53,473 nt of DNA from Gammaproteobacteria bacterium (GTDB taxonomy: Bacteria; Pseudomonadota; Gammaproteobacteria; Ga0077554; Ga007554): contig SBBG01000127.1 in assembly GCA_005240065.1 (NCBI GenBank), forward strand, positions 1-53,473, read 5' to 3'. A program made the translations under genes and the position numbers. The notes under the pieces were generated by a model, which saw nothing but the letters and a program-made list of their open reading frames with translations, did not search any database and had not been told where the DNA came from. This document shows positions 9,636-18,158 of the stretch, piece by piece (within the stretch, counting starts at the first letter, position 1; each line of letters starts with the position of its first letter).

Positions 9636-10619
9636 ATGTCCACCGCGCCGCGCATCTCTGTCGTGATCCCGACCCATAACCGGCCCGCCCTCCTTTCCGA
9701 GGCGCTGGAAAGCGTCATGACCCAGACCATGGACAAGTGGGAAGCGATCATCGTGGATGACGCATCCCTGCCTCCGGTTCCCCCAGGCTTCACCGCTGGC
9801 AACCAGGCGAAAAAAATCCGCGTGCTGCGCCATGACTCGCCACAAGGTGGCCCGGCCGCCAAAAACACCGGCGCGAAGGCTGCTCGAGGGGAGATTCTGG
9901 CGTTCCTTGATGACGACGATCTCTACGCGCCCGGTTACCTGGAACGGGCGCTGGATGTGCTGGATCGCCACCCGGACATCCAGGTGGTGTTCATGGGTGT
10001 AGCATGGTTCGGCACGAACGCAACATGGGGAGAGAACGCGTATCACAATGCGATGCAAAAGACGCTGAAAGAAGCACGCGGCGTCGAAATCGAAGCCGGA
10101 GTGCTGTTTTTCGGCGAACCGCTGATCGCCGCCCTGCTTGAGCGAGTGCCCATGGCTTTTCAGCGCCCGGTAGTACGCCGCCATACCTTTGAGAAAATAG
10201 GTGGTTACCGTGACGGCTGCCTGCTCTGGGACTGCGACTGGGCAATCCGCGCGGCGATGGAAGTGCCCACGGCATTGATCACGGAGGGATTATATAAACA
10301 GCGCGCCGGCAATCAGGGGTTCTCTTCAAAACAAGACCGGCGGCTGGAACACATGCTATCGGGTGTGGAAATCAAGGAATATCTGCTTGCCAAGACCCTG
10401 GCGGGTTGTGCCGATTCCACCCGGCGGCTGACACTACTCAGACGATCCGCAGCCAATAGCTGGTTTGACCTGGCTTATCACCACATGAATGAAGGAGCGC
10501 TTGCCGCATCGCTGGCGGCCTGGAAAACGAGTCAGCGCCACTCCTTCAACGCCACCCGCATCAAGATGCTGGGCAAACTGCTCCTCAAATCGCTCGCCCC
10601 TGGTGTCGGCAAGAATTGA
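9636..10619 (+). CDS. GT2-family glycosyltransferase
   Basis: A 327-residue GT-A glycosyltransferase. It begins RISVVIPTHNRPALLSEALE and has IIVDDAS near residue 40 and the extended acidic motif LAFLDDDDLY near 90, which binds the metal-sugar-nucleotide. The C-terminal 90 residues are helical and lack a membrane segment. It is transcribed away from the sulfotransferase and converges on the FkbM methyltransferase, with 11 bp between the two stops. It probably belongs to the same glycan locus. The acceptor is unknown. Confidence 0.87.
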   Translation: MSTAPRISVVIPTHNRPALLSEALESVMTQTMDKWEAIIVDDASLPPVPPGFTAGNQAKKIRVLRHDSPQGGPAAKNTGAKAARGEILAFLDDDDLYAPGYLERALDVLDRHPDIQVVFMGVAWFGTNATWGENAYHNAMQKTLKEARGVEIEAGVLFFGEPLIAALLERVPMAFQRPVVRRHTFEKIGGYRDGCLLWDCDWAIRAAMEVPTALITEGLYKQRAGNQGFSSKQDRRLEHMLSGVEIKEYLLAKTLAGCADSTRRLTLLRRSAANSWFDLAYHHMNEGALAASLAAWKTSQRHSFNATRIKMLGKLLLKSLAPGVGKN

Positions 10620-10630
10620 CCAACGAGCCG

Positions 10631-11647
10631 TCACCGGCGCTCCAGAAACAACTCTTCCTTGTAATTCTCGATCCTGCCGGAAAGTCTCTCATCCACTTGG
10701 AATCCGTGCTTCGCCATGACGGATTTGACAAATTCGGCCTTTTCTCGCCCGAGAATCGCAGTATGCAGTTCGATGGCTATTTTTCTGATATTGCGAAAAT
10801 CGATATATCTGAAGAGATCAAACTCCCCGCCTTCGATATCGAGAATGAGAAAGGTCGGATCGATGCGCCCGATTTCCTCGTTCAATAACTTCATCGGCAC
10901 CTGGATCGGCCGCGCATCGGAGTTGACTCGTATCGTTGAAGACATCCAGAAATCCTTCTCGACATAAAATGTCTGCTCGCCAATACGGTCCGACAGCAGA
11001 CAAATTTCCAGGGTGGGCGCCACGCTGTTCAGCGCGTAGAGCTGGCGGATACAGGGTTCCAGCGCCGGATTGGCCTCGAAGGTAAACACTCGCTCGGAGC
11101 CGATGAGCCTGGCGCAATAACTCGAAATGAAACCGATGCCGGTCCCGATTTCCATCACTCTGTCATTTCTGTCGAGCTTCGATTTCACCGTCCGCAGCTC
11201 GGCCCCCTCGTAATAGCCGCCAAATATAGCGTCGCGCAGATTATCGGAAAGATGTTTGCCGATAGGGATTTTGATGCCCGCGATTTCCACTATCGGCCTG
11301 CGATACGTGTTGTATCTGACCCGGCTATACTGGCGAAATCGCTTGATTTTCCAGCCAATGGCGGCGGCGGTAAGGCTTGGCAAGGCGAAAATCACTTCCT
11401 TGAGGGGAACACTCCGCAAATCGGTTTCCGCCAAGGCATTCTTGCCGGAGGAAACGGCATCCTCAGCGGGCGAGCCACCATTGGCTTGCACAATGTCCAG
11501 TAATTCCATGGCCAGCGCTCTGGCTTGACGCACCGAAAGATTGATTTCCGTACCGGCTGCCCCTCGCAATGAGATGCGCACATTGCGGTTCGCGTCACCT
11601 GTATCAGCCATACTGACCATGACGTCGTCGTTCGCCATCCCGTTCAT
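10631..11647 (-). CDS. FkbM-family SAM-dependent methyltransferase
   Basis: A 338-residue protein. Residues about 110-330 form an FkbM methyltransferase domain: NDRVMEIGTGIGFISSYCA is the SAM-binding motif I, and VFTFEANP and FLILDIEGGEFDLFRYI are family hallmarks. FkbM enzymes O-methylate sugars or polyketides. The first 70 residues (containing NVRISLRGAAGTEINLSVRQ) form a separate small domain I do not recognise. ATG 11647 is favoured over 11653 because GAAGG sits 8 nt upstream of it. The gene is divergent from the asparagine-synthetase-like gene across an AT-rich spacer. Confidence 0.82.
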   Translation of the reverse strand: MNGMANDDVMVSMADTGDANRNVRISLRGAAGTEINLSVRQARALAMELLDIVQANGGSPAEDAVSSGKNALAETDLRSVPLKEVIFALPSLTAAAIGWKIKRFRQYSRVRYNTYRRPIVEIAGIKIPIGKHLSDNLRDAIFGGYYEGAELRTVKSKLDRNDRVMEIGTGIGFISSYCARLIGSERVFTFEANPALEPCIRQLYALNSVAPTLEICLLSDRIGEQTFYVEKDFWMSSTIRVNSDARPIQVPMKLLNEEIGRIDPTFLILDIEGGEFDLFRYIDFRNIRKIAIELHTAILGREKAEFVKSVMAKHGFQVDERLSGRIENYKEELFLERR

Positions 11648-11705
11648 GGACATGCCCTTCCCCGATAGAATTGGATCACGATTTTTCAGCAGAATCCCAA
11701 CACAG

Positions 11706-11717
11706 AATCAATTGATT
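11706..11717. promoter_or_regulatory. 12-bp perfect palindrome, possible operator
   Basis: AATCAATTGATT reads the same on both strands. A partial copy (ATCAATT) follows about 17 bp later. It lies in the AT-rich spacer between the divergent FkbM and asparagine-synthetase-like genes, upstream of the proposed promoter. A regulator-binding role is only a guess. Confidence 0.3.
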
Positions 11718-11736
11718 ATCACACATCAATTATACA

Positions 11737-11766
11737 CAGACAGACAATCAAACGGTTTTGTATAAT
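11737..11766 (+). promoter_or_regulatory. Candidate sigma-70 promoter of the asparagine-synthetase-like gene
   Basis: A perfect TATAAT (11761-11766) is preceded, with an 18-bp spacer, by CAGACA (11737-11742), which matches the last four bases of the -35 consensus. The start codon at 11799 would leave a leader of roughly 25 nt. Confidence 0.45.
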
Positions 11767-11798
11767 GAAGTCCAGTCAATTCATGAAAATACAATAAC

Positions 11799-13637
11799 AT
11801 GAGCGGAATTTGCGGCTGGACGAACAGCGCTCTTGCAGCGGACACCTTGATGACGGACATGATCCTCGGCCTTGGCGGCGGCCAGGGTGCGAATCCGCTC
11901 CGGCATCATGCGAACAATAACGGCCTTGCGGTTTGCTCCCCCTTCGGACGCGCCGCTCTGCATGAAGAGGATGGCATTGCCGTTGCGCTGGAGGGGCGGA
12001 TCTTTTGGCGCTCGCAGGAACTGGCCGCTCTTGCTCTTGACAAGAATCCCGCCGCGACAGCCACCCTGGCCTGGCGGCGCAACGGAGTGAGCGCGCTTGC
12101 GGACATCCACGGGCCTTTCGCGCTGGCTGTCCTGGATCGTAACCGAAACCAGACGCTGCTGGCCATCGACCGGCTGGGCATACATTCCCTGTACTATGCG
12201 CATGTCGGCGATCAACTCGTATTCGGCTCGACGGCCGACAGCCTCATCGCTCATCCCGCCGTGACGCCGCGCATCAACGGCCAGGCGATTTTCAACTACC
12301 TATACTGCCACATGGTGCCCAGCCCGGACAGCATTTATGAAGGGATACAAAAGCTATTGCCCGGCCAATACGTGCTGCTGCGCAACGGACAACTTGAGAA
12401 AGGTTTCTACTGGCAGCTCAACTATAAGGATGACGGCGCGGAATCGCAACCCGCGCTAACGTCACGTTTCCAGCACCTGCTGCGTGATTGCGTGCGGCGC
12501 GCCGCCAGCCATGAGGAAATCGGGGCATTCCTGAGCGGAGGCACCGACAGCTCCACCGTCACGGGGGTACTCGCCGAAATCCAGGGCAAGGGCAAACCCG
12601 TCGACACCTACTCGATCGGCTTCAAGGCCGATGGCTTCGACGAAATCGAGTACGCCCGCATCACCGCCCGGCATTTCGCCACCCGCGCCCATGAATACTA
12701 CGTCACCCCGCAGGACGTGGCTGACGCCATTCCTCTCATCGCCCGCGCCTATGACGAACCCTTTGGCAATGCCTCGGCCGTACCCACCTATTTATGCGCA
12801 AAAAAGGCGCATGACGACGGCATCCGGCTGATGCTGGCGGGCGATGGCGGGGATGAGATCTTCGGCGGCAACGTGCGTTATGCCAAACAGAAAATATTCG
12901 AGCTGTATTTCACCGTGCCCGGCGTCTTACGCAGCGGCCTGATCGAACCCTTGGCTTTTCTGCCTGGCGCAAGTCATCTGCCACCCGCGCAAAAGCTGCA
13001 AAGCTATATCCGTCAAGCCAAGGTTCCCCTCCCCGACCGCCTGGAAGCTTACAATTTTCTGCATCGCTCACCGCTGGCGGACATTTTCGACACCCGTTTT
13101 CTTGAGCAAATAGACCAACAAGAGCCCATCGCACTGATGCGCGAGGTCTATCAGCGCACCGCATCGAAATCGCCCATCAACCGCATGATGCACCTTGACC
13201 TCAAACAGACACTGGCCGACAACGACCTGCGCAAAGTCAACCGTATGTGCGAACTGGCGGGCGTGGAAGTGCGTTATCCGCTGTTGGACGAAGAAATGGT
13301 GGAATTCTCCGCAGAAGTACCCGCCGCGCTCAAGGTCAAGGGTTTCAAGCTGCGCTATTTCTTCAAGGAGGCCCTGCGTGACTTCCTGCCGCAAGAAACC
13401 ATCACCAAAACCAAACACGGCTTCGGCCTGCCCTTCGGCCTGTGGATGAACGAACACCCCCCCCTGCGCGACCTGGCCCACGACAGTCTGGCCTCATTCA
13501 AACAACGCGGCTACCTCAAGCCCGCCTATCTGGATCACCTGATCGAACAGCATCGCACCGGCCATGCTTCCTACTATGGCGTGATGATCTGGGTGGTGAT
13601 GATGCTGGAACAATGGATGCGGGCACGCAAGCTGTAG
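11799..13637 (+). CDS. Asparagine-synthetase-like amidotransferase with degraded glutaminase site
   Basis: A 612-residue AsnB-type protein. The synthetase half is intact: the PP-loop SGGTDSS (246-252) binds ATP, and AGDGGDEIFGGNVRY and LADNDLRKVNRMCELAGVEVRYP match the family. The N-terminal half should be a glutaminase starting with a nucleophilic Cys2, but here the protein begins MSGICGW with Ser2. The usual NGE glutamine-binding motif is EGR (65-67), and the Arg-Gly-Pro-Asp motif near residue 50 is not recognisable. It may therefore use free ammonia or another amine donor. Similar proteins in exopolysaccharide loci are thought to amidate sugar acids; that role is inferred from the adjoining glycosyltransferases. 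A terminator follows. Confidence 0.85.
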   Translation: MSGICGWTNSALAADTLMTDMILGLGGGQGANPLRHHANNNGLAVCSPFGRAALHEEDGIAVALEGRIFWRSQELAALALDKNPAATATLAWRRNGVSALADIHGPFALAVLDRNRNQTLLAIDRLGIHSLYYAHVGDQLVFGSTADSLIAHPAVTPRINGQAIFNYLYCHMVPSPDSIYEGIQKLLPGQYVLLRNGQLEKGFYWQLNYKDDGAESQPALTSRFQHLLRDCVRRAASHEEIGAFLSGGTDSSTVTGVLAEIQGKGKPVDTYSIGFKADGFDEIEYARITARHFATRAHEYYVTPQDVADAIPLIARAYDEPFGNASAVPTYLCAKKAHDDGIRLMLAGDGGDEIFGGNVRYAKQKIFELYFTVPGVLRSGLIEPLAFLPGASHLPPAQKLQSYIRQAKVPLPDRLEAYNFLHRSPLADIFDTRFLEQIDQQEPIALMREVYQRTASKSPINRMMHLDLKQTLADNDLRKVNRMCELAGVEVRYPLLDEEMVEFSAEVPAALKVKGFKLRYFFKEALRDFLPQETITKTKHGFGLPFGLWMNEHPPLRDLAHDSLASFKQRGYLKPAYLDHLIEQHRTGHASYYGVMIWVVMMLEQWMRARKL

Positions 13638-13683
13638 CTCCACTCAGGCGCCTAAATCAAGGCGCGACGCTTTTTCCCCAATT

Positions 13684-13720
13684 ACATGCTCCCTCAACCG
13701 GGGCGGTAGCGTGTTTTTTT
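13684..13720 (+). terminator. Rho-independent terminator after the asparagine-synthetase-like gene
   Basis: ACATGCT (13684-13690) pairs with AGCGTGT (13708-13714), allowing one G-T pair. An inner CCC/GGG extends the hairpin, and seven T follow. A smaller GCGCC/GGCGC hairpin at 13648-13665 precedes it. Confidence 0.7.
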
Positions 13721-13781
13721 GTCAAATCCCGGCGAATGTGCTAAATAGCCGGATACATTTCTGGCAACTCGGTATCCCGTC

Positions 13782-15455
13782 ATGTCCCTCAGTTATCGCC
13801 CTCCGCAACATGCAGGCATGCGCAAACCTGGACTGCTTGCTTTCTGCCTGTTCGCAGGGTTGCTGTTGATGGCGCACGCACGGGCGGAGACGACGGACTG
13901 GATCTATACCGTTCGTTCCGGCGATACGCTGATCGGCATATCGAACAATTATCTGGTGCACCCCCGCAACTGGGTGAAACTGCAAAAGATCAACCGCGTC
14001 GCCAACCCGCACCGGATGCCCCCGGGCATGGCGCTGCGCGTTCCCGTCGAGTGGTTGAAACGGCGGATGTTGACGGCGGAAATTCTACGTGTTCAGGGTA
14101 ATGTGGAGATTCTTCCCGCAGGAGGCGGCGCTCCCGTTTCCGCCGAGGCGGGTCGTATGCTGAGCACCGGCGATCAAATCCGCACGAAGGCCGACAGCAA
14201 CCTCACTCTGCGCTTCGCCGATGGTTCGCGCCTGATGATCACCGAAGGCAGCCGCCTGGCGCTGGAGGAGATGATGGCCTATGGACAATCCGGGGTAATG
14301 AACATCCGTACCCGCCTGGACAAAGGAGGAATCGATACGCAGGTGACTCCGTTGAAGGGGCCAGCGGCGCGCTATGATGTGATCACACCCGCGATTGCCG
14401 TCGGTGTGCGCGGCACGGATTTCCGGGTCAGCGTCGATGAGGATACAAAGACATCGCGCAGCGAAGTCGTGGAAGGCGCGGTGGCGGCGGAAGGCGGGGG
14501 CGCGCGGTTATCCGTTCCCGCCGGCTTCGGCACGCTGGCGGAGGCCGGCAAGCCGCCGATTGCTCCCAAGGCATTGTTGAAAGCCCCGGACTTGTCCGGG
14601 ACGGCAACCTTGCTGCAACGGGTGCCGCTGCGCTTCAAGTGGACATCCGCCGAGGGTGCGGCCACTTATCGAGCCCAGGTCTTCGCCGATCCGGATTTCC
14701 AGAATCTGCTGCTGGATGGCGCGTTCAAGAACAACGAGGCGAAATGGGCGGATCTGCCGGACGGCCATTACTTTCTGCGCGTGCGCGCCATCGACGAACA
14801 GGGCCTCGAAGGGCTGAACGCCGGGCATGCGTTCAGACTCAAGGCTCGTCCCGAACCGCCGTTTCTCAGCGTCCCAGCGGACAAGGGCAAGGTCTATGGC
14901 GACACGGCGCAATTCCAGTGGAGCGCATCCAGCCAGGCCGGCACCTATCATTTTCAGCTCGCCGCCGATGACGGTTTCACACGTCTGACGGACGACACCA
15001 GCGATCTGAAAGACATTCAACATGCCGCCACCGGCCTGACCCCGGGCGGATATTACTGGCGCGTCGCCAGCCGCACCACGAGCGGCGACGAAGGCCCGTT
15101 CAGCGATACGCAGTCTTTCACCCTGAAACCCATTCCTCCCGCGCCGGCCGCCGCGCCTCCCAAACTGGGCGACAAGGACATCGAGTTTCAGTGGCCGGCG
15201 GGCGAAGCGGGTCAAACTTACCGGTTCCAGTTGGCGCGTGACAAAGACTTCAAGGACATCCATACAGACCGGACATTGACCGAACCGCGCGTTACCCTGC
15301 CCAAACCAGACGCGGGCGATTATTACATGCGCGTCAGGGCCATCGACGCCGACGGCTTCGCCGGACCCTTCGGCGCGGCGCAACAGTTCAATGTGCCGCG
15401 CAACATACCATGGTGGCTGATCATCCCCGTGCTGCTCTTTCCGCTGATACCTTAG
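13782..15455 (+). CDS. LysM and FecR domain surface/periplasmic protein
   Basis: 557 residues. A signal peptide or N-terminal anchor (RKPGLLAFCLFAGLLLMAHARA) is followed by a LysM domain (YTVRSGDTLIGISNNYL, about 43-92). A FecR domain (about 97-200) contains GDQIRTKADSNLTLRFADGS and IAVGVRGTDFRV. Three beta-sandwich (Fn3-like) repeats follow from about 265 to 540, each with a pattern like YRFQLARDKDF...YYMRVRAID, and a short hydrophobic tail ends the protein. ATG 13782 and ATG 13818 are both possible starts. The CHASE2 kinase gene begins 12 bp after its stop. FecR-type proteins often lie beside CHASE2 sensors, so a shared envelope-sensing role is plausible. The ligand is unknown. Confidence 0.85.
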   Translation: MSLSYRPPQHAGMRKPGLLAFCLFAGLLLMAHARAETTDWIYTVRSGDTLIGISNNYLVHPRNWVKLQKINRVANPHRMPPGMALRVPVEWLKRRMLTAEILRVQGNVEILPAGGGAPVSAEAGRMLSTGDQIRTKADSNLTLRFADGSRLMITEGSRLALEEMMAYGQSGVMNIRTRLDKGGIDTQVTPLKGPAARYDVITPAIAVGVRGTDFRVSVDEDTKTSRSEVVEGAVAAEGGGARLSVPAGFGTLAEAGKPPIAPKALLKAPDLSGTATLLQRVPLRFKWTSAEGAATYRAQVFADPDFQNLLLDGAFKNNEAKWADLPDGHYFLRVRAIDEQGLEGLNAGHAFRLKARPEPPFLSVPADKGKVYGDTAQFQWSASSQAGTYHFQLAADDGFTRLTDDTSDLKDIQHAATGLTPGGYYWRVASRTTSGDEGPFSDTQSFTLKPIPPAPAAAPPKLGDKDIEFQWPAGEAGQTYRFQLARDKDFKDIHTDRTLTEPRVTLPKPDAGDYYMRVRAIDADGFAGPFGAAQQFNVPRNIPWWLIIPVLLFPLIP

Positions 15456-15467
15456 CAGACGATCGCT

Positions 15468-17834
15468 ATGCGGTTATTGCTCGCAGTCTTGCTGGCGCTG
15501 TCGATCACCGCGCTGATGGGTCAGACGGTATCCTACCGGCAAATGGACCTGTGGCTGGCGGAAAATACCCAGCAACCTCTGATCGCCAAGAAGTTTCGTT
15601 TCACTGACACGGTGATCATCGATGTCGATGAAGAATCCATGGCTCGCCTTGCGCACGATTTCGGGCCGTGGCCTTATCCACGCGACATCTATGACCTGGT
15701 CACGGGCTACCTCAAGGATGCCGGCGCCAAAAGCGTGGTTTACGACATCCTGTTTTCCGAACCGCGCGGCGGGGACGAACGATTAGCCGCGGCCATCCGG
15801 CAGGCCGGCAATGTCGTGCTGCCCGGCGTGGCGCTGCCACTCGCGCCACGCCGCGACACCGCTTATCACGCCCAGTTGTCGTCATTGACGTGGCCGGTCG
15901 CCAAAACCACTCCGGCCAGGCACTGGGACGACATCACGCTGCCGCGCGAGGAGTTCACCCTGCCACCCGATCCGGTCGTGAAATTCGGTGTCATCAATGT
16001 CGTCCCCGACGCCGAGGACGGCATGCTGCGCCGTGTGCCATTGCTGCATGAGACCTACGGCCGCCATCTGCCCACGCTGGCGCTGGCAGCGCTGTTCACC
16101 CGCCAGCCTTACCCGGAAGTGAGCTATAGGCCGGACGCGGCCATGTTGCACGTCGGACCGTATGCCTGGCCGGTCACGCGCAAGGGCGAGGTGCTGTTGC
16201 AATATCCCGCGAACCGTGATGCCTTCCCGGTCATCCCCTTTTACCGGCTGGTGTTCGCCACCCTCGGCGCGCCGGGCTATCAGCTCGACCCGGCCGAACT
16301 GCGCGACAAAACGGTGTTTATCGGCAGCACCACCGCGGTGCTCGGCGACCGTGTCCCCACACCGCGAGGAATGATCCCCGGCCTGCACGTCCTGGCGTTG
16401 GCTTACCAGAATCTGGCGCAGAATCTGGTGCTGCGTCCATCACGCTTCGGCTGGAATCTGCTGCTGACGGCCATCGGCATCGCCTTTCCGCTGCTCGCCT
16501 GGCATCGCCGCTTTCGAAGGGCTTTTTCCATGACCCTGCTGACAGTCTGCGGCATGGCGCTGATCTATCTGATCAGCCTCGGCCTGCTGGCCATGCTCAG
16601 ACAACAAAGCGCATTGCTGTTCGCGCTCTCCAACAGTTTCACGCTTTATCTGATACTGGTGTTATCGCGCCTCAAAACGCTCTACGACGAAAAGCAGCGG
16701 CTGTATTACGAAAAACAGGCCGCCGAAGAATCCAACCAGCTCAAAAGCAGATTCCTCTCCCATATCACTCACGAACTGCGCACGCCGCTGACGGCGATCA
16801 TGGGCTTCAACCGCCTGCTCGGCGCCGATCGATCACTTTCCGCGCAATCGAGAAAATATGTCAAAACCGTCGACCAGAACAGCGAACACCTGCTGAGATT
16901 GATCAACAATCTGCTCGATCAGGCCAGGATCGAGGCCGGCCAGTTGGAAGTCGACATCCGCCCGACGGCGATACACGGCATGATCGACGGTGTGATCGAG
17001 GCGCTGGAGATACAAGCCGCCGCCAAGGGTCTGGAATTGAAGGCTGTCTATGGCGACACCCTGCCGCCGGGGCTGATGATCGACGGCTTCCGGCTGCGCC
17101 AAGTCCTCATCAACCTCACCGGCAACGCTCTGAAGTTCACTGCGCAAGGGCATATCCATCTCAAGGTATCGTGGGAAAACGACTGGCTCGCTATCGCCGT
17201 GGAAGACACCGGGCCCGGCATGCCACAACAAGCGCTGGACAGAATCTTCGAGTCCTTCCAGCAGGTCGACGCCTCGGTGGCGGTCACCCACGGCGGCACT
17301 GGCCTGGGCCTGACCATCAGCCGCAACCTGGCGCATTTGATGGGCGGAACGATTTCCGTCGCATCGACCCTGGGCAAGGGTTCGACTTTTCTGGTGCGGC
17401 TGCCCGCGCCGCGCGCCACGCTGCCCGGCGAAGCGACAGAACCGGCCGCGCCGCCCGCGGCGGAGGAAAAATTGACGGGAAGCGTGCTGCTGGCCGACGA
17501 TTCCGAAGATGCGCGCGTCTTGTTCAGGAATTATTTCAGCCGCTGGGGACTGGACGCCCTCTACGCCGAAAACGGCGGACAAGCGGTGGAAATGACGCTC
17601 GCCAAACAGCCGGACATGGTGCTGATGGACATCGAAATGCCGGACATGAGCGGCGAGGAAGCCTTGAAACGGCTGCGTCGGCAGGGCTATACCAAACCCG
17701 TGGTAGCCCTCACCGCACACGCCGGGCAAGACATGCGTCAGGCGCTGATCGATGCCGGCTTCGACGGCTGCCTGCCCAAGCCGATCAAACGCGAGGCATT
17801 GCGCGGCGCGATTGCAACGATATTGCAAAAGTGA
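15468..17834 (+). CDS. CHASE2-domain hybrid histidine kinase
   Basis: 788 residues. An N-terminal membrane helix is followed by a periplasmic CHASE2 domain (about 30-315), then three transmembrane helices (about 325-405). The HisKA domain has its phospho-acceptor in SHITHELRTPLTAIMGF near 436. The HATPase domain contains the N box LINLTGNALKF and the G boxes EDTGPGMP and GGTGLGLTIS. A C-terminal receiver (about 670-785) has LLADDSEDA and the phospho-aspartate in MVLMDIEMPDMSG near 721. A phosphorelay His to Asp to HPt is expected, and a free HPt gene follows 24 bp later. The input signal probably involves the upstream LysM/FecR protein. No output regulator is encoded next to it. Confidence 0.92.
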   Translation: MRLLLAVLLALSITALMGQTVSYRQMDLWLAENTQQPLIAKKFRFTDTVIIDVDEESMARLAHDFGPWPYPRDIYDLVTGYLKDAGAKSVVYDILFSEPRGGDERLAAAIRQAGNVVLPGVALPLAPRRDTAYHAQLSSLTWPVAKTTPARHWDDITLPREEFTLPPDPVVKFGVINVVPDAEDGMLRRVPLLHETYGRHLPTLALAALFTRQPYPEVSYRPDAAMLHVGPYAWPVTRKGEVLLQYPANRDAFPVIPFYRLVFATLGAPGYQLDPAELRDKTVFIGSTTAVLGDRVPTPRGMIPGLHVLALAYQNLAQNLVLRPSRFGWNLLLTAIGIAFPLLAWHRRFRRAFSMTLLTVCGMALIYLISLGLLAMLRQQSALLFALSNSFTLYLILVLSRLKTLYDEKQRLYYEKQAAEESNQLKSRFLSHITHELRTPLTAIMGFNRLLGADRSLSAQSRKYVKTVDQNSEHLLRLINNLLDQARIEAGQLEVDIRPTAIHGMIDGVIEALEIQAAAKGLELKAVYGDTLPPGLMIDGFRLRQVLINLTGNALKFTAQGHIHLKVSWENDWLAIAVEDTGPGMPQQALDRIFESFQQVDASVAVTHGGTGLGLTISRNLAHLMGGTISVASTLGKGSTFLVRLPAPRATLPGEATEPAAPPAAEEKLTGSVLLADDSEDARVLFRNYFSRWGLDALYAENGGQAVEMTLAKQPDMVLMDIEMPDMSGEEALKRLRRQGYTKPVVALTAHAGQDMRQALIDAGFDGCLPKPIKREALRGAIATILQK

Positions 17835-17858
17835 TCCCCGAATCGCAATATATGCCGC

Positions 17859-18158
17859 ATGGATAAGCTCATCGTGCATGTTGATCCTGATCTTCGGGAT
17901 CTCCTACCCACCTATCTCGCCCGGCGGCAACAGGATGTAACCGCGCTCACAGAAGCGCTGAATCGCTGCGACTACGAAGCGATCCGCGTTATCGGGCACA
18001 ACATGAAAGGCACCGGCAGCGGCTATGGATTGGAGGCCGTCGGCCGGGTCGGAGATGAACTGGAACGAGCCGCGCCGCAACACGATACCCAGGCTATCGT
18101 CACCCTGATCAACCGGCTGGACGATTACCTCCGGCGGCTTGAAATCGTATTCGACTGA
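17859..18158 (+). CDS. Stand-alone HPt phosphotransfer protein
   Basis: A 99-residue helical protein. The HPt motif appears as AIRVIGHNMKGTGSGYGLE, with the phosphorylatable histidine at residue 47 and the usual Lys-Gly pair just after it. It would accept phosphate from the receiver of the preceding hybrid kinase and pass it to a regulator encoded elsewhere. It is the last gene of the FecR-kinase-HPt run. Its final 50 bp overlap the 3' end of the oppositely transcribed permease gene. Confidence 0.85.
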   Translation: MDKLIVHVDPDLRDLLPTYLARRQQDVTALTEALNRCDYEAIRVIGHNMKGTGSGYGLEAVGRVGDELERAAPQHDTQAIVTLINRLDDYLRRLEIVFD

